A stretch of DNA of 64,000 nucleotides from Puffinus mauretanicus (taxonomy: Eukaryota; Chordata; Aves; Procellariiformes; Procellariidae). The stretch is from NCBI GenBank assembly GCA_023333565.1, contig JAJKFH010000115.1, positions 1,736,001 to 1,800,000 on the forward strand, in the 5' to 3' direction. Position numbers and translations under genes: made by a program. Shown here in pieces: positions 49,351 to 62,100 of this stretch. Below the pieces are notes generated by a model. It was not told the origin of the DNA. It saw nothing but the letters and a program-made list of their open reading frames with translations, and ran no database searches. Position 1 is the first letter of the stretch. The number at the start of each line of letters is the position of its first letter.

Positions 49351-52300
49351 AAGAGGTTAAATTTATTCTCTTTGGAAAAGGGAAGACTTTGAGGTGACCT
49401 ACATAGCTTCAGTGGTCTTTGTTACTTGGCAACATATGAAATAAGATGGCAAACAGAATAAATGTGTTTAAGAGCCAGTGAAGACATTTTTATAGACAAA
49501 GGGGTTAAATGATACAGTTACAAAGCAGAGAGGTGAGGTTAAAATAAATCTAAAGGACACAATCTTACTGAGGCATGTGGCCTTTTCCTGACCAGCAATC
49601 TTTTATGTCCTTATGATAGGTTTATTAATTGAAATAAAAGAGAAGGTTTTACATGTGCTGGCTCCAGTAAGTGTGCAGTAAGTGAAATGTTAGGTTTAAG
49701 AAAGAAAAATATGACTTTTGCAAAGCATGTTTTTCATTAATTCCTACATTTTGTTTTCAGAAGTAACGGTGTGGTTTCCAGTTATTAGAGGTGGGGAGGG
49801 AGGCATCTTTAAAGGTATTAGGGCTGACAAGTCCTTGATTACAGTCAGACCCTGCCTGCTTCTCATCCCAATTCTATGCGGTCCACAAGTGTCACTATTC
49901 TAATCAAAGGCTTGTGAGTACTACTCTTCACTAACTGCTAATGGCATCTAGACACAGAATCATGCTTTGGACCTTTAAAACTTCTCAAAATTGTGTCAAA
50001 AGTCTTTACATCCTGTGAGAAAAACTAAGGAAGGTTAAAGTAATTAAACAACAAAAACAAAAAAAACTTTTAAGGTGGAAGAGCAGAGGTGACTGCTCCA
50101 ATCCTTCTTGACATTTGTCTTCTACATTTTGGTGTGTTTCACTGTATTTAATTCTACTAATTGTCATCTGGGATTACTCTGCAAAGCACCACTTCAGAAG
50201 ACCAAGTGAAGATCAACCTCAGTACATTTTATGAAAACAATTATTTTAAAATATTTCCTGTGGGAGGCTCAACGTGAGAAGAAAGGAGGTAATTATGGAG
50301 GCAGGACCTGGTAGTCACTGTGGACAATGCAATAAAAACCTTTTCCTGCATACAGGAACCAGGAGGATGCTGCCCTCAGCAAGGTCAGAAGGGCTTTTGG
50401 GTGCTTTCTCTGGGAATTTACAGCAGAAGGCGACATTGGAGAGCAGATGGTGCAACCCAGAAAGTCATGGTTGTTGCCTGCGATTTAGGCATCTCTGACA
50501 AGCATTTGGCTGCTGGCCAATCTGCCTCATTTCCTCATACCTGCTCTGAAGATAGTTACCATGTGCCCCCACTGGCACAGCTGCTGGGGAAGGCAGGAAG
50601 AGTGAGGGCAAGATCCATATAGATGAGATTGGTTCCTTGTGAGTTTGGAAGGTACAAACTCAAAACTGAGAACTACAATGCTTGCATCTAGGTAAAATCA
50701 TTCTCTGCATGTACGCAAAGGTACATATATATACATATACTTAGAGTTGAAACAGCAGTATATTTTGCATTTCTCAGAACTAGTGAAAATTATTTCTTTT
50801 TACCTGCAGGGAAGCTTCACCCATTCATAATCCTAAACAAATGTGACTAGCTTTCAACAAAATGTATTCTCTTATATTGTAACTTCCTAGTAGAAGGATA
50901 GACAATTGAAACTACAATTCAGTGAAAACACTGAGGTTTTTAGCTGAAATTTGATCAAATTAAGCAAATTAAAAGCCATTGCAACATTTAAATTTAGCAG
51001 AAAATTACATTAAAAATTTGCAGTTATACAAATGCTTTGTTAAGTCCTAATGTTTTCATTTAACTCTTTTAGCAATACTGTTGAGGAGAACAGTTATCTT
51101 GAAAAAACTACTGCCAGAGTATAATATACAACAACATGGAGAGATGCTACATAGTTGAAATAAAAATGCCAGCAGAAAAATTAAATCATCAAATTCTATC
51201 CTTCACTCCCTTTTACCAGATTGGTCTGTGATTTTTTTGACTGTTTAAAGCAGATTGCCAATGAAGGAAATGTAGTGAGGAGATGCAATACTCTGTTGTC
51301 CTGTCACAAGGGAACAGAGAACTGGCAAATCATGACTGCTGCCTTCTTGATCAACAATCCAAAAGATGAGAGAAATAATGCAGTGCAATGCTTTTTAAAA
51401 ACAAACAAACAAGCAAACAGACCAAACACAACTAGGAGATATATGCTAATCTCAATTACTTTAACTTTGATTATCCAAAAGTCAGATTGCTCAAAATTTG
51501 GACATATTGTTCCTCTCCCATTTCAAAACTCAAATAGAAACATATTTTGCTTACAATGAACTGTAATTGCCTGAATTTTTCAAAGGACCCTTGAGTCAGC
51601 TAGATAATAGGGGTTTAGCTCTATTCAGCAAATATAAGCAGAAAATACACATCCATAGAGAAGCATAATGCAGCTCTCACTGGCTCAGACAACAGCAATG
51701 CTTCTTTGCTAGATGTCCAAGCTTTTATTCCATGAGGGTCTTGCTTTAAATCTCTCCATGGTAATAGAAGAGATTAGATACTCAGCTGAAGAATATCATC
51801 ATAACTTCACGGATTTTAATGAAGATAATATACACTAGTTGAGAATCTGTACCCCTTATGTTAGCAGTAACCCATGGTCCAAGGAAATCTCCTTTCTCCA
51901 TCGCAGTCTATTCTAATGGTTAATTACCAGTTTGCAATATGGCACCTGTGTTGTAAATATAAACTGTACTTTGAATGTTTTTTTTTTTTTTCCTTGTAAT
52001 TCAGGTTCATTTTTAGCACACCATTTGTGATAAATTTCTTAACTTTTATCCATTGCAGGAGAGATTGTGTTTGATCCCTGAGCATGATGGTATTATGATA
52101 AAAATGCAAAAAAGACAAAATGCTGAGATGGATCTTAAGTCCCCTGAAGGGTGAATTTGTAGATCAGAAGCAGAAAGCTATGGCAAGAATTGATACAGCT
52201 ACACTGAAAAATCTGACAGATATGACTCATGCTGTCTACCTGCTAAGACATCCGAACTTAAATGTCAATAGCATTTTATAATATGTTTGGATGATATGTT

Positions 52301-55300
52301 TTCGTCTTAAAACACTAGAAATGTCTTGTAGCTCACAGGACTTATAGTTAGAAATGAACATACATTGTGCCCCTCCTCTCATGCATTTGCTGGCTACTAA
52401 GAATGGCATTTTCTTGCATTGCATTGTAAGTTTGTCTGTACCCATTTATGTATAGGTACATCCATATTGCCAAAACAACAACAAACAAAACAAAAAACCC
52501 CCAACTTTCTAGGAATACTTACCTGTACCTAATCTTGTCTTGAAAAAGGGGAAGAGAAAACAGTGCAAAGATTCCCAATCTAAGCAAAAAAAAGTTTCAC
52601 GCCATTTCCTTCCCTTTCTCCTTTTCCTCCCAACACCTGCCACTGCTTCTTCACATTGCTGCATTGCTAATAGTTCCTCCTCACTGCTATACTGCTCTGC
52701 ACTTCAGAGCTATATCAGTCTTTACTCCACAGCTCACGCTCAAGCTAAGAAACATGGCAGAATTTATTGACTTGTTTCCCATCCCACCTACTGTACATCT
52801 TCCCAAAGGTTTTAAGTCTTTTTTTGAGCAATTCCAATGGTGAATATACAACAGCAAAATAAATTTTATAAACAAATTACTCTAATGTGTCAGGAAAACT
52901 CTTTGTTCTAGTAGGAGCTTCCCATTCCCAATCAACATCACTTCGCTATAGGGTGTGGGGAGGGAAAGGAAAGGAGAGGAACAGTTGGCTTTTAAACTGT
53001 GGTGTTGTCAATCAAGTCTTTGAGGGTGCATGGGCCTCTCTTTCTGGATAGAGGGATATGTATTAGTGATATCTACAGGGAACTGCGGGTCATTTTCCTT
53101 ATAGAGGTGTACAATTGAAGATATACAATTATATATAGAATAATTCTATCACTGACTGTGGAAACAGCAAGTATTTGGGGAAAAAGACCTTTAAAAAAAA
53201 AAGTGTGGAAATATATCTAACAGCCTCACAGATTTATATGTGCTGGAGACATAAGCTATCCACTTAATGTAAGCTTTTCACTACTTTTTTCTTTCTGATA
53301 AGAAAAAAGAGTTATTCAATAGAATGTATCTTGAGAAAAAACATGTTCCCTATAGGACAGAAAAACTTAAGGCTCAAGAACCCTAATAGCTGTGAATATT
53401 AAAACCTTCTACAATCACATGCAGGAAAACAGAATCCAGAGATTTTTAATGGGAAATGAAAAGTGAATTGTCATTTGAAAGGATTAAGTTAAATCTTTAA
53501 TCTCCCCATTTCTCCATATGGAAAATACCACTCAAACAATTTCTCTCAAAAATGATGAAAAGCCATTGCAACATTTTTCACAGAGGTTACTCTTTTTTAT
53601 CAGCAGATTTTTTTAATCCTACGTACACTGCTGCTTTAACTCTGTTGGGGCATGGTGGGGGAATGGACAAGGTCTACTTTTTTAAAATAGGGTTTCAAAA
53701 GTCTTGGTGTTTTAGTACATTCTCAGCTCTTGCTATGCTGTCACAGTACCAAGAGTAAATAAATCACAAATGACCAGATCCCTGCACCTCCATCCTCCAG
53801 AAGGAACTTGGAGCTGTATCCATTAATCATGATTCCAATTGTGCTGCAGCTAGTGTCTGGCAGGTACATGCCGGCAGAGTAAAAGCATTTGGCCAAGAAG
53901 CTACACTTTAAAATTAGATGACTTTTAGACCCATGTTTCTCTAACTGTTTAGGCCTCTAATGTTAAAAATAAGTAAAAGTCTGATACAAGTTAACAGGAA
54001 AAAGAAGGATGTTCCTCCTGACAGAAATTACTTCCATGAACACTCATTGCTCCCCATCTATTCTCTAGTCCAAGAAAAAGTATAAGCCATGACCAGAAAA
54101 CAGAGAGCCAGAGAAAAATGTTCTTTGTAGAATCATTTCTACCACACAGAGTAGCTCCCAGCAATTGCTCCACATTTACTCTGTGTGCTAGAAAAGCTTC
54201 ATGGAGGAAAAGTTTTAACCATCGGCCAAGATCTATATAGAATACATGGCTGGATGGAAATCTGTGAAATGGGTATTTCACCTGTTTGCCCCTACATATC
54301 CTAATCAATTCCCAATAATTCTTGTCTATTCTTAAAAATGTCCACTGATGGAGATTTCCAAATCTTGGAAAGATTTGGAAAAAAAAGCTGGAATTAAAGC
54401 CCACCCTCTTTTGTCCTTCCTGCTGACAAGGCAGGAGAGATATCTCTTCTGTCTTTGTACAGTCCCATGCATATCAAGGATTACTGTGCCAACCTCTCTC
54501 CTTTGCCCAATTTCCCAAGTGCTCACTGCTTTGTTTTTTCCAGGTCTGTGACACCTCTAGTTTGTTCATGCATTTCTTCCACATCTGCATTGTCCTCAGT
54601 CAGATCAATATCCATAATCAAAATTATTAATAGATAATTAATGCACATATTAAGTTAATGCAAAGAGATCGCAAACAAGTTCAAGAACTCTGCTTTGCTA
54701 TGGTTTGCACAAATGCTCGGTAACAAGTTATCAGTACTTCCAGCTGCTTAAGATCCAGTAGGTTAGGCTAGATCATTAGCCTAAGAACCAGGGCACCTCT
54801 TTCTATTTCTATCAGCAAACTTCCAGAAGACACGTTATTTCAGAACTGCACTTTCACAAATATGTATCTAGATATTTTCTACTCTATTTTTTAAATTGGT
54901 TTTAGAGCTATAGCTGAAAATGTATCATTTTCCTATCCAAAAGATGAGGCTATTTTGTATACATGGTTGTAATTAAGAGGATGTTATGTGATTACTTGCT
55001 CCACTGAGACTGTGACTATGTAATCTTTGGTAGCTTTACTGGACTTCAGGCTTGAGTTCCCAGAATCAAGTGCTCCAGGAATTTGTATCTACAATGCTTG
55101 TAGGGCATACTTGTGTGTGAGGCTATCCTCTTCTGAGCCTGCAGAGCTAGCTGGCTTGCTGCAGCTAGAGTATGGGTATGTATTCACTGGACCATGTTAT
55201 ATGATTAATCAAGTACTATGAACTGATAACCCATTGTAAAATGTATTTATGACATTTGGACAGCTGAACCTTTTCAGAGTAGTGCTGACTTAGATTAACA

Positions 55301-56949
55301 TGCTCATTTAATCAGTAAAGCTTGTGGCAGTCATTCCTTTCCCGTCCTCCCCCTATTAGTAGTTTATCCAGCAGAAGACCTTGACAGGTCAAAAGCCATC
55401 TCAACAGTGAGTGACTGAAAGCAAAAGAGGAGATACCTATTTCAACGAAACTGCTTCATGTAGTCCAGGTATTAGGTAAATTTCATGTAATGGTAATAGG
55501 AAAGATGAAACATTCTTCTTCACATGTGGAGGGTCAGGACAAACCACAAATCTTCATGCACTTGCCTTACTGAGGAATTCCTGATACTTTCATTGCAACT
55601 GAACCCTTCTTCTCCCTTTCCCTTAAGTACATTTGAGCACTACAGTGGCTCCAGTATCCCATAAACTTGTGAGAATTCTTGCCTAATTTCAAGACAACAC
55701 TGGTTCTTATCAGTATAGATAAACCTTCAGGTAGACATCTGACTTTTAAAAACATAGCTGAAGCCTTCAAATATCCAGAAATACTTAAGCACTACATGTG
55801 TTAATGTTAGGAGTATCCATTGTTGACACTTACAGAAAATCTACAGCTGACGAGGATTTGTGATGTTCTTCATACCATATAACACTGATAAATGCGACAT
55901 TTATATCCCAAATCATGCAAGACAAATCATATGAATTATTCCTGAATAAACTTCACTATTTACATTTAAAACAAAGTGTCTATTTGCAGAGTGAAGAAGG
56001 TGGAGATGGAGAAGACTAAATAACCATTCCAAAACTCATGTAATCTACACCTGTTGTGTAAGGGAAAAATATTAAATTAAATTGTAAGACTACATCGACA
56101 ACTGTAGTCCAAGTAATATGTCAATGTTACATGAAAAGCCCACAATCTTATCTTTAAAAATGCAACTATAAAAAGGAGGGGAGATGAAGTGATCTCCAAG
56201 TCCTGAAGTGAGCAGTCTCAAGTAAACCAACAGTTTGGTTTTGTGTTTTTTGTTTTTTTTTTTTTTTTTTTAATTTCTACCACATCACTGTAAATCTATA
56301 GTAATCTGCTAGGGGAAAACAAAACAAAAAAGGTAATCAAATTTTACATTGGATATGTTTCTTCTGCAGTAAGCCGTCATTACAGTTAATTGCAAGCACT
56401 AAATGGAAGACAGGACTGAGTCTGTTTTGCAATTTTGACTACTGCATTAGCATTTATATTTGATTCAATGTAAATGATTTTTCATTTTCAGTAATATGCT
56501 CTTCACTTTGAAGCTTTATCAACATGCATATTGCCAATGAATCAAGTTGTGAACTAAGTAGTAATGGTAAACTGCAATAGCTCAAGAGGTTATATCCTAT
56601 TGTCATCTCAAAGTGGTTGCTGATCAGAAGGTTGGGTAGCTTGATCACATAATGAGGTTTTGTTTTATTCTTGTTCAGAAAATCCTGGCCTACCTGGTTA
56701 ACTTTTACTGGGAAAATTCAGGTTTAAGTCTCCACTTTAAAAAAGCAAGCTGAGAACTGAAATCTCACTTTTCCAGGAGCACAAAACCTTTGGTGATTGC
56801 CTGAGCTACTAAGCGAGTCTTCTACTTCATCTTTCCTGTGAGAGCGGTTTCACTTTTTATAAGCAATTAATCATTGGAGAAGAGAAGAGAAGTAACTAGT
56901 GGTTCTTATGAGCAGAATTTTTTCTTCCTCATCTCCTTCTTTGTTTCAG
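49351..56949. other. Unique non-coding stretch
   Basis: About 7.6 kb with no recognised gene or transposon. It includes T-runs at about 51980-51993 and 56253-56271. A 112-codon plus-strand frame lies at 51221-51559 and a 137-codon minus-strand frame at 53991-54404. Neither has a domain I recognise. The latter has one hydrophobic run (FLWLSVFWSWLILFLGL) that could be read as a membrane segment, but no supporting start or splice context was seen. Confidence 0.5.
56253..56271. repeat. T homopolymer run
   Basis: Nineteen consecutive T preceded by a T-rich stretch with G. It may be the tail of a minus-strand retrocopy, but no body is recognised on the right. Confidence 0.9.
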
Positions 56950-57084
56950 ACCTCTGACCTCTCTGGTGTTATATATGACCCATCTCCACGGACATATATA
57001 TGGAGACAATTAAATCTCAGGTCTCTTGAGTACTGGGGATGCATCACAGTAGCTATAGTAAGAAGAGGCTGGATGTCTTCCAAG
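56950..57084 (+). other. Candidate exon, 135 nt, phase 0 to 0
   Basis: A long pyrimidine run ends TCCTTCTTTGTTTCAG at 56949, the best-looking 3' splice acceptor noticed in the window. The next 135 bases are open for exactly 45 codons and end CCAAG|GTATAT. An alternative stronger donor, CTATA|GTAAGA, would end the exon at 57057, giving 36 codons, again a multiple of three. The translation includes GVIYDPSPRTYIWRQLNL and LEYWGCITVAI, with several W and Y and an ordinary protein-like composition. I do not recognise it. RNA evidence would be needed to call it a gene. Confidence 0.2.
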
Positions 57085-60000
57085 GTATATTTATAATGCT
57101 GACAGTGGTAGTGTGTGCTACCTTTCTCATCTCAATCAGCATAAATGACTCAGGGAAGAAAAATATATTTTCATAGTCATTTGCAGAGGGACCTTACCCA
57201 AAACTCAGAATCTGAATTCCCCTGTTGTTTGGAATATGCAGAATCTGTCTTTAGTTCTTCATTTTGCTGTGGTTTACAAGCATTGCCAATTTTAAGTTTC
57301 AGGTTTGGGTTCTGAATAAATGTTTTTAACTGTAAAGCCATCATTTCTCCCTTCAGTATACATTCAGTTCTTAGCAGAGCCTGCAGCTCTAACATGCCTT
57401 ACATGTAGAAGTTATCTTTGGTTTTAAAGAATACTAGAACAGGAGGCCAAACAAGTTCCCATTCCTCTCAGGTGCTGCTGAATCTAGATATCCTTGGTAA
57501 TAGCTATGTCTAATTATGTGTTACTGCCTAATCCAACACGCTGCCCTCATAAGTGCTTCTGGCAATAGCTTTGTTATTAATTTATATGTTAATTTTCCAG
57601 TGATGTTGAAAATTGTAGCCAAAATTTTCCTACAATACATTTCCTTGAGCAATCTTCTAATTTTAGATTCTGTGACTTCATTAAACTTGCAATTTACTGT
57701 AATCCTATGTAAGGCTTGATCCAAACCTATCAAAGTCAATGCATACCTTCATTGTGACATACACAAGCACATGCATATATTCATGCAAGAATTTTACTAT
57801 TAGTACTTACTTACTGAAAGAGAGATAAATATGATAGGAAGTTTTTGCAATTGCTAGTACTTTATCTTTCATTGACATTTGTCCCAAATTTGAGATTCCT
57901 AACCAAATGTCAAAGCCATTTGGAAAAATATTTAATAAGAACCAAACAGAAAAAAATAAAATAATATCATTTCTAGAAGACCAATACTGCCAGCCTTACT
58001 ATTGAATTTAATATTGAAGTCTATATTTTGAACTTTTGTCTGTAGCTCAACTTTGCATTCTAACTGTGACCTCTTTTCTTAATTAAAACCTAAGGGCTTA
58101 TACGGGAGTTTGGAAAGAAAATGAAAGACAGGTGAGAAAATATAAACACATTAATTATGAGGATGTTGTCACACATTAATTATGAGGATGCTGTCATTTA
58201 TAAAATTTGGGGCTGAGTAGACAGTTCCAGTGCTAATTTAGACTGACTTTGGACTACTTTCTACTTCTCATGGAGTACTAAACAAGGATTATTTTTTTCA
58301 TGCCAGGTGTTTTCTACAGGAAGTTCACCCGTATTATATGGCCAGGCATTGATAGATCTTTCTCCTCCCACACTTATTCTGCGTGTGTTTAGTGCAGCAT
58401 TTTCATTATTTCACTTAAAATATCATTTCTCTATGTTAGCTGTCAGCATTTCATTATGAACTCCAATTTTTGAAGGTTTATAATTATAAGAAATTTTAAA
58501 ATCTATTTTAAATGTAGAGTTGAATTATAATGTATGGAATTTAATCACAGAAATATTTTCTTGTGAAATTTCGAAACATCTCTCTAGCCATTGTACTTAA
58601 AAACCCATATGGCGATATCAAACGGGCACAAAAAACCTCCAAGTGTCAAGTACAAGTACATATTCCTGAGCAGTTATATATTAGTGCAATGAGGCTTTCC
58701 CTGTGAAAATACACAATGTCTTTTTAATAATAATACACAATACAAACTTGCTTTCAACATGGTGTCAGAAAATGTAGTGCCAGCATCCAACTTTTAACTG
58801 GAAGCTCTGGCGTTTGAGTCCGGAGGTCCTTCCTTCAACCAATGCAGAAGTCAATCACAAACACTTTGAGAAAAGTGATGGTGAACCAATGATCTACCTA
58901 AGCCTGCAATATCTCTGAAAATCTCCCCTGAAGGGAAAAAAATATACAAAGAAATCATTGTCATATTCAGATTCAACCCAGTGGAAGGTTGACAGTCTAG
59001 GGAGCTTAAAAACCACTTGTGCTTTCACTTCCTCTGACAGAAACCTCTGACCTACCTGCTAAAAGGTACCTTCATGTTACATCGTGACCACAGCATGGCC
59101 TTCCCCACAGACACTGCTCTTCTGTTCTGTCTCCTATTCCAACTGTCAACACACCTAATTCTGTACAGAAAGAGAAATAATAGACTTAAGCGATCTTTCA
59201 TCCTAAATTCTGAGGAGGTGACTTTTAAATGCTTCGAGGACATGTCCATAGAATTATGAAATCCTAACCAGAAAATAATAAGTGGCTATGCCACTTTTAT
59301 TTTTCCATAATAAAAGAAAAAGAAAAAAAAAGAAGAAAAAAACCCCAGAAAAGTATATATTTGAAAGAGCCTGACACTTTGCAATTTAATATGTGAGCCT
59401 GTCTCCATCATTTTGTCTGCCTGTCACATTTGAGGCTTGTTTTTTTCTTTTTTTAGCGCTTTTTCTTTCCCTATATTTGATTGTAAGTAAGTATGTAGCA
59501 GTAAAGTGCGTAGTCAACCATGGATCAATGTCACCAGGGAAAAGCTTATTATATTGAATATTACAAACTGTGCAGAAGAGACAGTTAATAAGCAATATCT
59601 TGAATATGATCATTACAAAACAGACGTATGAAAGAACAATACTATACAAAAGTGGTCAGAGAAAAATAGCCATTTTTCTGTAAATGAAGCAGTATCTTCT
59701 TTCATGTGGCACCTTCTTCTGTCACTCAGTACAGCCTACTGCTCGGTATTGACAACAGGTTTCCATTAAGGAACTAATATCTGCTGTCACAGCTGTAGTT
59801 ACAGAAGTCCCTTCCCACCTCCACAGGGCCTCCTGCTACAGGGGTCTGATGGCAGGTGAGACAAGGAGAGGAAACAGTAATGTCTTAAAAAACAAAATGG
59901 TGAGTGGGAAATGGGAACAGAAGGCTTAGCAGAAATATGAAGTTTCCCCAAACTCCTTGTACTGTGGCTCTCCAAAACAGTATTTTGAGAGTTGCATCAA

Positions 60001-60619
60001 ACTAAGACCAGAACATCAGAAAGAAATATCAGTTGTTCAACCCTGGCCTCCTAAAATGCACCTACGCCTAAGCTGAGAAAAGACAATAACAGGAAAAATT
60101 GCTCTAATGTCAGGAGCTTAATTTAGAGCAAGACTCCTTGCCTTCTAAGCAATCTTCAGCCCATTCCTATATTGTACATAATTTTCTTTTTTATTATTAT
60201 AGAGGTACTGTGCTGACAGTAGCAGTTTCCCCTGTTTGAGTTTGAAAAAACAAGAACTTAACGATTTTTAGGTTTGGTTTTTACCTGAGTACATGTTTTT
60301 ACTTAATACTCTGCCATTGTGGATGACCAAAAGGCTAGGCTGAGTAAGGGTTAATAGGACACCACTTTAGACCACGGCTATTTGCATTTTATATGTCTTG
60401 TACTCACCTCTTGTCTGCTGGCATCACCAGGAGAGGAGACCTGTGCTTACATAAAAGAGTAAGTATGAAATACACTGAATATCAGGGCTTTTAAAATCAC
60501 CGTCATCACTGTATTCTTCTAGTAAGCAATGAGTAGTGAATGAGCTGTGGAATAGTTTAGTCTGCTGCTTGTTTCCTGTGAAGCATTCACCAGTCTCTGT
60601 CTCTGCACTGCTGCAGCAG
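57085..60619. other. Unique non-coding stretch
   Basis: No gene or transposon recognised. Holds a 25-bp tandem duplication at 58146-58195 and an A-rich tract near 59310-59345. Frames are under 90 codons. Confidence 0.5.
58146..58195. repeat. 25-bp tandem duplication
   Basis: Two adjacent 25-base copies, both beginning ACACATTAATTATGAGGATG, differ at one base. The near-identity suggests a fairly recent event. Confidence 0.95.
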
Positions 60620-60874
60620 TTGTTGGGCTGGCAGGCAGCAAGAAAACTGACAAAGCGATGGGAATGCTCTCTGCTGTTTATCCTGAGGATGTCCGCAACA
60701 AAAGAAAAATGAGGGGTTTGACCTTACCATTTGACTTGCTTGCTCTGAGCAGTTGCAATTACAGGCCACCTATCATTTCTCTATACACAAAACTACAGAG
60801 CGCAAGTGCAAATGCACTTGATGAGAGCTTAGAAGCAGATGTTGCCTTTTCCTGGCTAAAACACAGTGATAGAG
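60620..60874 (+). other. Candidate exon, 255 nt, open
   Basis: CTCTGCACTGCTGCAGCAG ends at 60619 as a moderate acceptor, and GATAGAG|GTAATA gives a moderate donor at 60875. All 255 bases are open in one frame, including the part upstream of the ATG at 60658, and both ends are phase 1. The translation includes SAVYPEDVRNKRKMRGLTLP and NALDESLEADVAFSWLKHSD, unlike low-complexity sequence. I do not recognise it. Its phase does not match the end of the candidate exon at 57084, so the two could not be spliced directly in frame. Confidence 0.14.
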
Positions 60875-62075
60875 GTAATACCAAGAGCTCTTTATTTTCA
60901 TGCTAGGGCTGCACAGCATATTCTTTACTAACTTGTGTTTGTGTTGGAGGCATGCATGCCAGGAAAATTAAAGTGTTACAAAGGATAATTTATAGTAAGA
61001 AGCAGAGGCATCTTGCCTCTCAGTCAATGCCCACAAAAAGTAGTTTCTAATCCAGGCTATGGTGACTTAGGTTTGGCCAAGTTTTCGTCCTAGATCTTAC
61101 TAAAGGAGGTAGAGGAGTCCTTCTCAGATATGAGTGTCTTGGACGTTACCACTTTTGAGTAGACGAAGTCAAGCTTGAGATTCTGTACTGCTAGTAAAGA
61201 CAGGGTTGTGAAGTATCTGGATTGTATCTCCCATGTCCTGTTGCAGTAGTATATCCAAACTAAAATATGTGCAGCTTTAATCAAAACATTTAAGATATTT
61301 TTCTTCTATTCAGAAAAGGAAAATAGATTAATTTCCCAAAAGAAAGGACAAACAGCTTCAACAGTAATGTTTTGATCAAAACTTGTATTCAGAGACACAG
61401 GCTCCTGGTAGAGCATTGTCTTATTCAATTGGCCTTTAAAGACGTGAGTGAAGATATTCCATGTCTGGCTTGAGACACATATTCTAGGGCGTCTACTGAA
61501 TCAATTTTCCTAATGCATTTGGGTTTCTTTTATACTTCGTTCCCTTTTTATCAGAAAAAAAAAGTATTAAAAATCTATTTTAAAAATAGTAAAGTAACAA
61601 AGTCCTCAAATTGCAGGAAATGACAACAGTGAAGTGATCCATGTAATTATGACATTTTCTATACTCCACATGGCAATCTCTAATTACACGTTATTATTTC
61701 CACAGGACATAATGCCTCTGTGAGGGAACTGAACAAATGGAGACAAATTGCATAATTATAGAATTCTGAATTTCAACTAAATTTTTAAGAATGTGGTCTA
61801 CATCTGATTATCAGTATAAGGAAACAATAGAATTAGGGACCAGGGAGTTTCAGAAATCTCTTTTGGGGAGAGCACACATGTAACACATTTGACCTTTACA
61901 TGTAATCTTTTCTTAAATGAGAGCACATTCTGCAGCTGTTGAGAGCAAAATCGGTGTTTACATAAATAGCATAGATATTCATATAAGACTAGATCACCAA
62001 TAGAGTAAAGATATATACAAGCAAAATCCAGTCAGATTGTGATCCTGGGTACAGTAGACAGGTAGTGGGGAGAAT

Positions 62076-62100
62076 AAAAGAAAGAAAGAAAGAAAAAAAA
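62076..62100. repeat. (GAAA)n microsatellite
   Basis: About four GAAA units followed by an A-run. Simple repeat. Confidence 0.92.

Noticed and set aside
53991..54404. 137-codon minus-strand frame with a hydrophobic run
   Set aside because: No recognisable family, no splice or promoter context, length near chance expectation.
58805..58825. B-box-like GCGTTTGAGTCCGG
   Set aside because: It is only loosely like a tRNA B-box and has no matching A-box upstream; it may be a decayed SINE but cannot be supported.
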